From the NCBI GenBank assembly GCA_031835245.1, contig JAVKOQ010000077.1:117501-181500 (forward strand): 64,000 bases of DNA. The letters run 5' to 3'. This document shows positions 1 through 10,904 of the stretch, piece by piece. The translations under genes were made by a program, and so were the position numbers. Below the pieces are notes generated by a model. The model was not told the DNA's origin and made no database searches. It was given only the letters and a program-made list of their open reading frames with translations. Numbering within the stretch: the stretch's first letter is position 1; every line of letters begins with the position of its first letter. Source of the DNA: Balamuthia mandrillaris (taxonomy: Eukaryota; Discosea; Longamoebia; Balamuthiidae).

Positions 1-3000
1 GCCCTTTCTTCTTCTTCTTCTTCTTCTTCTTCTTCTTCTTCTTCTTCTCCTCATCAACACAAAGAGAGGTGTTGGCAATGGGGATGGCAAGACTATGAGT
101 GCATCGGCTACAACAAACCACTAGACGAACGACCGCTAACCATTCCGAAATGTATTGCTTCGTTTGGAGATGGTAGAAGCAAGGCGGAGGAAGAAGCAGC
201 TTGTTCTCTTGTGCAAGTCGCATGTGGAAGCGCTCATACCGTGTTGTTGGTTTGTGGAGAGACAGAGCGATTCTTGCAGCATACGAAAGATGGAAACTTG
301 AGACAGATACGACAAATGTTGTTGTCGGCAATGGAAGAACAGGACGAAGAAAAGAAGGAAGATAGGCTGTTTTGTTTGCTGAATGGCTATCATGAAGTGC
401 CAGAGGAGATCGTTCGTTATCGAGAGACCCTCGCAAACGCACTTCAACAAAAAGAAGAACAACAAAACAAGAACCAACAAGAACCACAACAATCTTACGA
501 ACAAGAAGCAGACAAACCAGAAGTGACCTATTCTACACAACAACCTGCATCTTCTTCTTCTTCATCTTCTTCTGCTCTTGCTTCTTCTACTGCTTCTTCG
601 TCTCCTTCAGCTCCTCCTCTAACTCTAAAAACCATTCGAGAAACTCTAAGTCAAGTTCCAAAAGCAAGACCGTTGCATTGGGCCGTTATAAGAGGACATC
701 ATCATATTGTCAGAGAGTTTCTCGCATATCATCAACATCCAAAACAGTCCCTTCTTCTCCTGAACGCAGTGGATGACAATGGAGAGACAGCATTACATCT
801 CGCCACCAAACGAGGCAACGTTCCAAGTTTACAAGCGCTTCTTCAAACTATCTCTTCTTCTTCCTCCTCCTCCTTCTCCTCCTCCTCCTCCTCTTCCTCT
901 TCTTCTTCTTGTTCTTCTTCTTCTTCTTCTTCTCCTCTTCGAAAAGACAAAGAACAAGAAGAAAGAGAGATACTCGATGTCAATGGAAAAGAGAGGAACG
1001 GAAGAGGAATGACGGCCTTGCACTTGGCTGTTCGAAGAAGACACAAAGACTGCGTGCGTGCGTTGATGAACAATCCGGACCTAGCTTTGGACCAACGCTC
1101 GCAAGACTTTTTGGGACGAACAGCATTACATTTGGCCGTTATGAGCTCCGACCAAATGCAAAAAGAGGAGGGCGAGTTTCGAGCACAACGAAAGATCGAC
1201 AAAGTTCATTACTACCGTGATGAGGAGGAAACCAAAGCGAAACTGAGACAACTACGAGAACAAGGAGAGAAGAGAAGGTTTGGACCGGATATGCTGTTAG
1301 CGCTTTATTTGGTGAAGAAAGCGGCGGCGATCGATGTGACGGACCATGCTGGAAGAACGGCGTTGCATTGCTGCTCCTTGGGTAATGCAGCCGCGTTGAA
1401 GGCTGTTGCAGAGCAGAAGGATGTGTTTATATCGTATGCCCATGTGAATATTTCGGTATGTATTTCTTTCTCTCCTCCCTCTTCCATTTCTTTGCTTTCA
1501 CGTTCGTAGGAATGTCAAAACTAACAAGCAACCAAATTTTAAAAAAAACAACAATGAAGTTCACAAGACGACTAAAACATGAACTCGAAAAATACGGCAT
1601 AAGATGGTAACTCCTGCTCTCTCTTTCTCTCTTCCTCTCTCTTTGCATCACTAACTGATAGAATGATAATATAGCTGGATGGACGATGGATTGGAGGCTG
1701 GAGGAGATTGGCGTGGTGACATCGGTAGCGGCATCCTTGCTGCCAAACTGTTCATCTTGTACGCGTCTCCCTTCTCTCTTTGTTCCCTCTCTTATCGAAC
1801 TTAACTGTTTTCTGTTGACGCAAAACAAACAACAGTGTGTTGAGCAGCGCCTCCTTGAATTCTGAATGGTGCCAAAAGGAACTCCAATTAGCCAAACAAT
1901 ACTTTAAACCTGTAACTCTCTTCTCTCCTGCTCCTCATCTGCCTTTCTTTGCTCTTGCCATCATCACTCCTCTCATCACGCTCTCTCTTTTCATGTATGA
2001 TTCAACAGGTAATAACAATAGAACTCGAAAAACTCGAAGAAACCAACAATAACAATGTTGTTGGCGACAGTGCCTCAAATGAAGTGGTCCTCCACGAAAG
2101 TCAGCAGCAGCGAAACAAGAACAGTGGGCTCTCAGCAACAGCTCGTTTGCTGCTGGGCAAACGCAAGTTCTTGGACTTCACTCCAACCGCTCCTCTTCCC
2201 TTTGAAGAGAACATGCATCGATTGAACCTTTTGCTTCGCAACTTGTTCCGAATGGGTATGTACCATTCTTCTCTTGTTTTGTTGTTTTTTTTAAAACTTA
2301 TATTCATTCATTTTATTTACCTCCTTCTACAGTCGATTCACCCAACTTTACTGTAGGAAACTCGGTAAGTCTCTCTCTCTCTCTCACTCTCTCTTTCTCC
2401 CCTTGCTTCTCGTTCTCTCGTTCTCTTCTTCTCTCCTCTCCGTTCTTTCTTCGGGTCTTGCGTTAATTATTTATTGAAACAAAAGGATGATGGAGCACAT
2501 CTTAACGACCCATCCATGCTGTTGCAACAACACTATCTTGTATTCATCCACAACCTCGCCTCAGACCAGATTCACACCGTCATCAACCTCAAAACCAAAC
2601 TCAAGGAGCATGCCCTCTCTTCTTTCCACATTTCCGATTATGACTACAGCTTCATGAGCGTCGACACAAACAGCAGCGAAAGCAAGAAAGAACCTCAAGA
2701 ACAAGAAGTAATGGTAGAACCACAACAACAAACAGAAGAAGCACAACTCGCTGCTTCATTGGAAGACACGCAAACACCTAACGACGTTGGGAATGCGGAA
2801 CCATTCCTAACAATGAACAACGCGTACTCTATTCCAACGACACACCAACAGCAACCACAGTCGCTGAACGATTGTTGGTGGGATGAAGCTGCTACTACCT
2901 CTGTATCATACGGCATACCCGGTCTCTCCTCTTCTTCTGCTTCATATTTATCTGCCTTTTCTCCTGCTCCTTCTTTTTCGCCTCCTTTTGCTTCAACTTC

Positions 3001-3703
3001 TACTTCCAGTTTCTTCTTTGCCACATCCACGAGCTCAGAACAAGCAGACGAAAGCCCAGAGAATGAATCCAGACCCTCTCCTTCTTCTCCAAGCCAAACT
3101 CAAAACAAGAACATTAACGAAAGGAACAACAAGAAAAAGAAGAAAAAGAAAAAGAAGCACAAGAAGAGTAACAACAATAACAACAACGACTACAAGAAGA
3201 ACTCAAGTTTGGAGGACAGAGCCAAAACGAAGCACGAAGAGAAGAACAAGGAACAATGGAGCGAAGAGACGATGATACAACGTTTGTTCGATAACAGTTG
3301 GAGCTACGTCCTCGTTCTTCCTCACAAGGCCCATTTTGCAGCTCTGTTGAAGCAACCCCAAGTTTTAGAGAGAGTGTTGCAATACCTACAAGAAGCCTCC
3401 GACAGTGGCAAAAAAATAGTGCTCCTTCGACAGAGCGAAAACAAGGAAGAAGGCTCACACGACGAGGAAGACCATGAAGCTGAAGAGGAAGAGCTGTTGC
3501 AGTTGTGGCGATATGCAGTGTTTGAGCATGCGGACCAACTCATCGGCAGCCTTTTGGTTTGGCAAAAGGAGGAGATGCTGGAGGAAGAAACGCAAAGCTC
3601 TCTCCAGAGGAAACAACGCTTGGAGGGAGAGTTGGAACAGGTGGAGAGCAAAATCGCAAAGTATAGGCGGCTTTATTCCTTTGACCATATTCAACTCGAC
3701 TAA
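1..3703 (+). CDS. RCC1 / ankyrin / TIR multidomain protein, 5' partial
   Basis: The reading frame is open from base 1, so the gene begins outside the window. Exons: 1-1455, 1560-1606, 1675-1758, 1836-1911, 2009-2255, 2333-2364 and 2486-3703. All join in phase, giving 1052 visible codons plus a stop. The order of parts is: a poly-Ser tract from TTC repeats; the end of an RCC1 blade (WQWGW..., then VACGSAHTVLLVCGE near 205-255); at least four ankyrin repeats (GETALHLA, GMTALHLA, GRTALHLA, GRTALHC, about 670-1410), broken by a poly-Ser loop; and a TIR domain built from exons 1-5. The TIR domain starts DVFISYAHVN, continues CWMDDGLEAGGDW and LSSASLNSEWCQKEL, and the Glu of WCQKEL sits where NAD-cleaving TIR domains keep their catalytic Glu. 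A long low-complexity Ser/Asn/Lys/Glu region and a coiled coil close the protein. By inference it is a cytosolic sensor or scaffold; enzyme activity is not shown. Confidence 0.85.
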
Positions 3704-3737
3704 TAATGGTGAGATAAATTTCTACTGTTTAGCATCG

Positions 3738-3784
<47 letters not shown>

Positions 3785-3955
3785 CCAAAGAAGAGACAGC
3801 GACAAGAGAAGCGGAGGAAACGACCCAGAGGAGGGGAGAGCAGAGAGCAAGCATGAATAGTGAGAAAGTATGGATATTATTGCGGTGTGTATACATGAAT
3901 AAAAATAGACACAAAAACTCTCGGTTGTAACAGTTCAAACAGAACCGGAATGGGG
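3704..3955. repeat. GA microsatellite between convergent 3' ends
   Basis: A perfect GA run of about 40 bases lies at 3740-3779, between the stop of the RCC1-ankyrin-TIR gene and the stop of the CH-CH-C2 gene on the other strand. An AATAAA at about 3898 could serve polyadenylation of the plus-strand gene. Nothing coding is seen. Confidence 0.8.
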
Positions 3956-4239
3956 TTAGTTGTCCTTCTTGTACAGGAGGGTCAACTTGATCTCACCGAT
4001 GCTCTCCTCCTCGTTCTTCAAGCTGCTGTGCTTGTGTTTCCTCTTCTTGCTGGGCACAACGGGGTACCAAGAGCTGACAACGGGATGACCGTCAGGAAGC
4101 TCCTTGATCCAAATGTCTACATCGCCAATCGGTTTGTCGTGGGTGATTCTGTTGTGGTTAAAGATTCTCACTTCCAATTTGGCGTCTTCTTTGCTCACAT
4201 AACTTTATATATTAAGAGGAATGGGATAACCATTAGCTC

Positions 4240-4288
<49 letters not shown>

Positions 4289-4882
4289 GAGAAATACATA
4301 CAATTCGAATTCGTTGTCCCATTGAGGAATGTAGGTCTTCTTTTTAGCCGCTTTAGTCCTCTCCTTCTGACGTTCTAGGAAGAGCAGACAGTAAGGATGT
4401 CTTTTCTTGAAGAACTTGGCTTCCTCTACTACAACTTGCAGCTTTCCGATGCACCTCTTTTCGTACAAATAAAAGAATAAGAAACGAGAGTAAAGAGAAC
4501 AGGAAATAGAAGAGAATGTAACGTACTTCCTCAGTTGGCCACTTCACATGCTGCGACTCATTCTTAGTCGATGAGGCGGTGTATTCAGAGGCGTCTGAGC
4601 TATCAAACAAAGCAGCCTCGGCATGCTCTTCTTCCGCTCGTCTCAGTTGCTGCTCCTCCTTTTTCTGGCGCCCTTGGCCGTTCATCAGGAAGGCCAACGG
4701 GAAGTGAGACAGGTACGTGATAAAGCACTGATCATCGGGGCGGCGAAGTGGATCCGGGTGACAGATGTCGGCTGGGTCAAGAAGTTGGGGGATGTCCAGT
4801 TCCTCTTCGGCCAGTTTAAATGCCGTTTCTAAGTTTTCCTTCGCATTTTCCTGATATTTTTGAATGGGTTTTAGAAGAGAAC

Positions 4883-4926
<44 letters not shown>

Positions 4927-5226
4927 CATACAGAAGAGAGGGAGTCAAAGTCCACCAACTGTTCATCGAATGAATGGAGTAACGCACAAAATCCTAAGCC
5001 ATCAAGCCAACTGTTAAACAGCACAGGATTAGAATTTATTTTTAAAAGGGAAAACCATAAGAGCGGTTAAGAACCTGTCCTGAAAGTCTTTGATATCAAC
5101 ACCATTATACCCTTCAGTTTGTTGCTGACACCATTGCAGCAGCTTCAGCTTCGCCATTCTCGTTTCTGCCTCAGATTCGAATAAAATGGGTTAAAACAAA
5201 GAATAGCATAAGACAACGATGAGAAG

Positions 5227-5268
<42 letters not shown>

Positions 5269-5998
5269 AGGTACTACGTTTGGCTACAGAGGCGTTGTTC
5301 TTGTCTCCATCCATCGATTGAGTTCCATCGGGCTCGGCGAGTACTTGATAGTGCAGAATTAGTCTCCATATCAAACCAAGAATCATCTTTCTGTTTCCTG
5401 TCATAAAGTCTATTGCAAGGGAAAACCATCGTCAACACGGCAAAGAATTATGCAGAGGGGAGAAGCAGAACAATGAAGATGCGTGATAAATACCTTGAGA
5501 AGAAGCCAAGACCACAGCGCCTATCTCCTCCTTGGCAAAGTCCAAAGCGATGGTGAGGTTCTCTTGCTTCTGGATGTCCTTCTCAGGCTTGGCGTGCCAC
5601 TTCTCAGGGATAGACTTTCCAGAGAGAGCCTCCATCAGCTGGATGAGGACCAGGCCGCTCTTGAGCTCCTCCACAAGGCTGCCCTTGAGGAGGGTGCTTC
5701 GAAGACCCTTGCTGGCCAACTTGGCATTGATCCACCCCCTAAAGGTCTTTTCGTGGAGCATCTCCAGGTAGACCTGTTTCTTCTCTCGGTTCACCGTCAG
5801 GACGGACTTGGCGCCGTCCAGTGGCGTGGTCCGAGACGAGGTAGCGGCATTGTTCGTGGTTGGCTGCTCCTCCCTTGGCTCTGGGTGAAGGTGAGGCGAG
5901 ATGGCAGAGGGAGTGGGAGTGGGCTTGTGGACGAGCTGCTCCAGGGGCAGCAACGGCACCTTGGGCGATGCAGTGGTAGCAGCAGCAGTAGCAGACAT
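3956..5998 (-). CDS. Actin-binding tandem calponin-homology protein with C-terminal C2-like domain
   Basis: Exons on the minus strand: 5998-5494, 5409-5275, 5165-5075, 5010-4932, 4850-4527, 4456-4302 and 4202-3956. They join in phase to 511 residues. The donor at 5275 could instead be used three bases earlier. After a Pro/Thr-rich leader comes CH domain 1 (FRGWINAKL, then MILGLIWRLILHYQ) and CH domain 2 (LLQWCQQQT, then DSWLDGLGFCALLHSFD), the layout of alpha-actinin/filamin-type actin-binding domains. A charged linker follows. The last two exons give a C2-like beta-sandwich (GKLQVVVEEAKFF, then KLEVRIFNHNR...KPIGDVDIWI). The expected role is binding F-actin and linking it to membrane or protein partners. 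CH-CH followed by C2 is not an arrangement I recognise from a named family. Four of the six introns carry sense CT runs. Confidence 0.8.
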
Positions 5999-6517
5999 GC
6001 AGGTGAGACTTCCTCTACGTACTTTATCCTACAACAAAAAAGCGATATAAAAAAAAGTAGCAATACGAGCGAGTAGCACAGAGAAGAACGGTTTGTTTTT
6101 TTTAAGTGACGTTCGTTCGTTCGTTCGTTCGCTGTGATGATGCTTTTGATAAGAGAGAGAGAGAAACAAAAAACAAAATATATCTGACAGGAGAGAGTGA
6201 AACAAAGAAAAAAAAAGGGAGGGAAAAAGAGACGTTTGGGAGGGAAGGCGGCAAACACACGCAACCAAAAAGCCATCGGAGTGTCCACTGCAGCATCTGG
6301 GAGTAGCGGCAGGAGGAACACGGAGAGCGGATGACATGCCTGACGTGACGGTTTGGGGCAATTCTCTCCAAATATGGAGAAAGGAGTGAAATTTGGTCCA
6401 ATCAAAATTCGGCAAAAACTCCAATGACCGTTCGGCAAGGAAAGGGAGAAAACAGGGAAAAAAAAACGGGGCGGGTCGACACGAAGTGCAGCCTGTTTTT
6501 TTTTTTTTTGGCTTTTG
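5999..6517. other. Noncoding spacer: leader of the CH-CH-C2 gene and 3' end of the DA1-like gene
   Basis: The spacer holds no convincing gene. It contains a short GTTC tandem run (about 6111-6131) and purine-rich stretches. The long minus-strand open frames here have no domain content and run on from the leader of the CH-CH-C2 gene. The half nearer 6517 follows the stop of the DA1-like gene. Confidence 0.5.
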
Positions 6518-8128
6518 TTAGGGCGGGGAAAGAGGAGGCCAGCGATGGTGCTCCGCGATGAAGTCCAGGAGATGCGCCAAGCCGTGCTGCTCGTAGCGCT
6601 TTTTGGCCTGACGGAAGCCCTCTCGGTAGGGCCTGCCCCACTCGCCCTTTTGGGTGCCGATGGCCGCCAGGGCGTGCTCCGCCTCCTCGTTGGGCAGGTC
6701 CCCCGCCTTGATCATCGCCTGGATGACCAGCCAGGCGCAGAGCTCGGCCAGGCCCTCTCTTATCTCGGCGGAGAGCTCCAGGAAGGCAAAGTCTGGCCGG
6801 AGGCTCATCCACACGTGCATGAACTCATGGGCGATGACAGCATAGGTCTTACCTCTGGGCAAACCTGCCAGTATGGCCACCGAGTGAACCTGTCTCTCTT
6901 TCAATGGGGGTCTTCGTTGCTGCTGTTGATCCCTGGAAGTGGTGGAAGTGATGGTGACTCCAACGGTGCAAGAGTGTTGTTCCTCCTCCGCTGCAGCCAA
7001 GACCTCCATCTCGTCTCTGTACACGAGAAACACGGCTCGTCCCTCCAACGCGCTATCTCCAACCTGCGCAGCGAACCACCGCCCCACCTCATTGAAGCAC
7101 TCCAGGGCTATCCTGTCCTCGGTCACCGCTGTGGCCTTGCAGGTCTGACAGATCTTGCGTCCATCGGGGTAGGTATGGAAGGGCCTCAAGGCTCCCAAGG
7201 GTCGTTTGCAGCCCAAGCAAAGGCAGACCTCCTCGTCGTTGTGGGTGCTGCAGCGGCTCTCGTTGATGTCTGGATAGGTTATGTACATGCCGGAGACGAA
7301 GCGGCCGCAGACCACGCACTTAGGCACAAAGAGCTCCTTGTGACAGGTCTCGCAGAAGATGTCGTCCTCGCCCTCACGGATGTAGCTTTCTTGGGGGCGG
7401 TTGCAGCCGCTGCAGCGGTGACAGAGTTGGCAGAGGCTGAGGCGTGCAGATCGGAAGGTTTCTTCGGAGCTGTTCTTGGTTTGTTTGCAGAGAGTGCAGC
7501 GAAAGGTAGCGGGTGTCGTTGTGGTTGTTGATATGGCTGTCGTTGTGGCAGTTGGAGAGAAGGAGAGCAAAGGAGGAGGAGGACGAGATGTGGAGGAAGA
7601 AGAAGAAGAAGAGGAAGAAGAAGAAGGTGACCGAGAAGAACCTGTTGATGAAGAAATGGTAGCTGGAGAAGGAGAACGTAAAGGAGAGGTGGGTGTAGAG
7701 GTAGAAGGAGAGGAAGTTTGCGACGAAGGGGAAGGGCGCCGCGAAGGAGAGGGGGAGGACGGCTGTGACTGTTTTCGTTTTTTTGACCTGACAGAAGATG
7801 CTGAAGAGGTTGTTGTGACATTGTGACGAAGCGTGACCTTTGGCTGCAACGTCTCCAGTGAACAGAGGAGGCACCATTCCGTCTCCTCTATTTCAGCACG
7901 CATCTCTTTGCCCGCTCGTTGCACAGACTTGAAGCCAAGGTTCCACAGCAACAGCTCGGCGGCCTGCCTCTCCTCCTCTTGCCAAGCCTCGGGCAGGGAG
8001 AAGCGAAGGCGCAGCATGGCATTGCCTTTGGCATCATCTGCGGTCGTTTCCTCGGTTGCCGCCTTGTACAACCAGGCCAGCTGCTTCTGCGCATGCCGCG
8101 ACAAGTAGGACTCCAACAGACCCTCCAT
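6518..8128 (-). CDS. DA1-like LIM-domain metallopeptidase
   Basis: A single uninterrupted exon of 536 residues. The start at 8128 was chosen because it is the first Met after the neighbouring gene's leader and opens a plausible N-terminus (MEGLLESYLSRHA). After a Ser/Pro/Thr-rich stretch of about 100 residues there are paired Cys/His zinc motifs (CTLCKQ, CQLCHRCSGC, CETCHKE, CVVCGR, CLGCKRPLG, CQTC), a LIM-like array. Then comes a C-terminal peptidase domain with HEFMHVWM near residue 433 and EIREGLAEL about 25 residues later, as in plant DA1/DAR proteins. In plants DA1 is a ubiquitin-activated peptidase that limits organ growth; the substrate here is unknown. No ubiquitin-interacting motif was recognised. 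The gene lacks introns, unlike most neighbours. Confidence 0.75.
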   Translation of the reverse strand: MEGLLESYLSRHAQKQLAWLYKAATEETTADDAKGNAMLRLRFSLPEAWQEEERQAAELLLWNLGFKSVQRAGKEMRAEIEETEWCLLCSLETLQPKVTLRHNVTTTSSASSVRSKKRKQSQPSSPSPSRRPSPSSQTSSPSTSTPTSPLRSPSPATISSSTGSSRSPSSSSSSSSSSSTSRPPPPLLSFSPTATTTAISTTTTTPATFRCTLCKQTKNSSEETFRSARLSLCQLCHRCSGCNRPQESYIREGEDDIFCETCHKELFVPKCVVCGRFVSGMYITYPDINESRCSTHNDEEVCLCLGCKRPLGALRPFHTYPDGRKICQTCKATAVTEDRIALECFNEVGRWFAAQVGDSALEGRAVFLVYRDEMEVLAAAEEEQHSCTVGVTITSTTSRDQQQQRRPPLKERQVHSVAILAGLPRGKTYAVIAHEFMHVWMSLRPDFAFLELSAEIREGLAELCAWLVIQAMIKAGDLPNEEAEHALAAIGTQKGEWGRPYREGFRQAKKRYEQHGLAHLLDFIAEHHRWPPLSPP

Positions 8129-8249
8129 TCTGCTCTGTTTGGTGGTAATGCGTTTCGCTTTGCAGATCAACTGATATTTTAAGATCATCCAATAGAAAAT
8201 CAAAAAACCATTATTTGTCGACCGGAATAACAAACGGATCGGCAGAGCC

Positions 8250-9838
8250 ATGGAACAGAGCGGTGGAGGATGGCAGGAGACCCATGACCCTGCTCTTGCC
8301 AAGAAGCTGGAGGAGCGTGCCAGGGGACAGGTGCTGAGATGGGCTGGCGTGAAAAGCGCCGGGCGCAGAGCTGCAGCGAAGGAGGCCGAGCACGTTGAGC
8401 GCAGGACGGACGCCGCTGTGGCCGCTGCCAGAGTCAAGAAGCTGGCCGACCATCTTGGCGCCATAGCGGTGGTTGAGCCGCAGAAAACTCTGCCAGTGCT
8501 TGCAGAGTGCGACGTCTTGGTCGTGGGCGGCGGTCCATCTGGGCTGGCAGCCGCGATAGGCGCCGCTCGCGCTGGCGCTGACACCATCCTCATGGAGAGG
8601 TATGGCTGCTTTGGGGGCTGCATTACCACCGTGGGCATGGAGACGCTGGCTTGGTACAGATACGAAGGCACGACCGACGTGGAGGGCGTGGGCATCGAGA
8701 TGGAGCGCCTCGCAGCGCAGATGGGCGGTACGGTCAAGTTCGCCTACAATGACTCTCACTGCTTGGATGCGGACTTCTTCAAGATTGTTGCCGACCGAAT
8801 GGTGCGTGAGAACGGCATCCGGCCGCTGCTCCATACGATGGCGGTGGAAGTGGTGAAGGATGAGTACGGGGATGTGGCTGGCGTTGTTACAGAGAGCAAG
8901 TCCGGCCGGATGGTGGTACAGGCCAAGCGTGTGGTGGACTGCACGGGAGACGCCGATGTCGCCTTCCTCGCTGGAGCGCCTTACACAAAATACGAGCCTG
9001 AGCACATGATGAGTGTTACTACAGTTTTCAACGCAAGCAACATCGACAAGCAGTGCTTCCTCGAGTACACAGAGCGCAACCCTGCCACGTACAAGGACTG
9101 GAGTAGAGAGTGGGAACAGGAAACGACCGGAAAGGAGGATGCTCTTCGGAGTCCTTATCTTGACTTGGAATTCGTCAAGGCGCAAGAGGCCGGTGTAATG
9201 CCCTCAGACGCGGAGCAGAAGAAAGAGAACGTTTGGATCGGAGGAACGTGGTCCTCGCTCACTAATGCCGGAGAGGCAACCAACCTCAACCTCGTCCACA
9301 TGAGTCAAGTGGATGCTACCAACGTGTTGGAACTCACTCGTGCCGAGATGGAAGGCAGAAGACAGGTCATGCACGCCCTTGCTGCTCTCCGCCACACCGT
9401 GCCAGGCTTTGAGAAGGCCAAGCTGCGCAACATGGGGATGACGTTGGGCGTGCGAGACACCCGCAAGATCGTGGGACGTACAACCTCACAGAGCAGGATG
9501 TCAAGGGGCAGGCTCGTTTCGATGATTCCATCGGCATCTTTCCTGAGTTCATCGATGGCTACAACGTATTGATCCTGCCCACAACCGGTCGCTACTTCCA
9601 CGTGCCGTTGGGCTGCCTTGTCCCAAAGGGCGTGGACAACCTCCTCGTGGCAGGGAGGTGCGTTGCAGGAGATCGCGTTTCGCATGCTGCCACCAGAAAC
9701 ATGATGTGCTGCACCGTCACCGGCCAAGGAGCAGGCGTGGCTGCTGCTGTCTCCATCAAGGCAGGCACCACCACTTCCAACGTCGACATCGGGGAAGTTC
9801 AGAAAGAGCTCCTTCGCCAGGGTGTGCGGATCCATTGA
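8250..9838 (+). CDS. FAD-dependent oxidoreductase (FAD_oxidored type), one frame change
   Basis: The N-terminal extension is followed by a dinucleotide-binding motif (DVLVVGGGPSGLAAAIGAA), then ERYGCFGG and VDCTGDADVAFLAGAP, typical of the FAD-dependent oxidoreductases related to fumarate-reductase-like flavoproteins. The frame from the ATG at 8250 stays in family register up to RKIVG near 9476. The next family block (YNLTEQDVKG, FDDSIG, then GRYFHVPLGCLVPKGVDNL and AGRCVAGDRVSHAATR) lies in another frame from about 9479 and ends at 9838. The shift equals one missing base, and no intron signals are present. It may be a sequencing slip, a real mutation or, less likely, a recoding site. The gene has no introns and is GC-rich, so acquisition by transfer is possible but unproven. 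The substrate cannot be named. Confidence 0.75.
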
Positions 9839-10017
9839 CCTCTTTTTCATATTTTTGATTTTTGATTGTTCGTTTTATTTTTGTCGACACAAATAATCTC
9901 ACATAGATTAGATCACCCAATTATAAATCATAAAATAACTTAGCACAATATGTAAATTTGTCGACAATCATTAAAAAATAAACACAAATCGAAAAAAAAA
10001 ACAAAGAAAGACCAGTG
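9839..10017 (+). promoter_or_regulatory. Spacer with TTGTCGACA motif, downstream of oxidoreductase
   Basis: AT-rich spacer. TTGTCGACACA sits at 9881-9891, 42 bases after the stop, and a second partial copy (TTGTCGACA) lies near 9958. The same 11-mer follows two other stop codons in the window. A role in 3' end formation is only an inference. Confidence 0.3.
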
Positions 10018-10535
10018 ATGGTGTTTTGTACCAAGTGTGGCACCCAGATCGGGGCAAGCGACCGTTTTTGCGGTTCCTGCGGCACAGCTGCGGTGGCTCC
10101 ACCCTCCTCTTCCTCTTCCTCCTCCTCGACGACCTCGGGCAGCAGCGGCATCAAGAGCTGTGCCAGATGTGGCCAAGAAGTGTTGGGCGTTGGCTACGAG
10201 TACAACGGTGCCTCCTACCACGAGCCTTGCTTCCGCTGTCAGGCCTGCAAGTGCACCCTCAACGGCGTGCCCTTTGTGATGCGAGGCGGACAACCCATTT
10301 GCAACAACTGCCAGCTACCCAGGGCCAAGAACGTCTCCAACTGTGCCGGCTGTGGGGCTGCCTTGTCTGGAAAAATGCTTGCGTACCGTTTCTTCCTTCC
10401 TTCTTTCTTTCTTATTGTTCTTCTACCATAAGTTCTTGTTCTTCTTCTTCTTCGCTCACTTCTTCTTCTTCTCCTTCTTGTTCTTGTTCTTGTTGTTGTT
10501 GTTCTTCTTCTTGTTCTTGTTTTTTGTTTTGTTGT

Positions 10536-10575
<40 letters not shown>

Positions 10576-10904
10576 GTTGTTGTGTTGTTGTTGTTGTTCT
10601 TGTTCTTGTTGTTGTTGTTCTTCTTCTTGTTCTTGTTCTTCTTGTTCTTGTTCTTCTTCTTCTTCTTCTTCTTCTTCTTCTTCTCAAAAACAAAAAAAAA
10701 AATAGTGCTCTGGACAAGAAATGGCATCCAGAATGTTTCAAGTGTAGCGGCTGCCACAAGACCCTCACCGGCGCGTTCATGGAGAAAGGAGGCAACCCCT
10801 ACTGTGCCGGCTGCCTTCCACAAACGACCACCGTCACGTACGGCCAACGCCGACCCGGCTTCACCATCGACCCCATCACCGGCGAGAAGAAGTACAGAAC
10901 GTGA
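10018..10904 (+). CDS. Zinc-ribbon plus two-LIM protein
   Basis: Exons 10018-10382 and 10706-10904 give 187 residues in phase. The first 25 residues form a zinc ribbon (CTKCGTQI...FCGSCGT). After a poly-Ser linker comes a LIM domain (CARCGQEV, YHEPCFRCQACKC, CNNCQ). A second LIM domain begins at CAGCGAAL, is cut by the intron, and continues KKWHPECFKCSGC and PYCAGCLP. LIM proteins of this size are usually adaptors at the actin cytoskeleton or in the nucleus; no catalytic function is expected. The 323-base intron is almost wholly TTC/TTG repeats. The donor is GTACCG and the acceptor ATAG. Confidence 0.8.
10437..10684 (+). repeat. TTC/TTG microsatellite filling the LIM-gene intron
   Basis: About 250 bases of mixed TTC and TTG triplets with short T interruptions, lying wholly between the splice sites. 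It is open in several frames, so poly-Leu and poly-Ser frames across it are artefacts. Confidence 0.85.

Noticed and set aside
5797-6438. Overlapping minus-strand frames upstream of the CH-CH-C2 start
   Set aside because: They are rich in Phe/Leu/Ser, have no motif, and sit in the leader; none joins the real first exon in phase.
6515-7531. Long plus-strand open frame (338 residues)
   Set aside because: It is the mirror of the DA1-like gene; the minus frame has HExxH and ordered zinc motifs, whereas this one has no domain content.
8250-9838. Bacterial contamination or a bacterial operon
   Set aside because: The gene is embedded among intron-bearing eukaryotic genes, and no ribosome-binding site or operon partner is seen.
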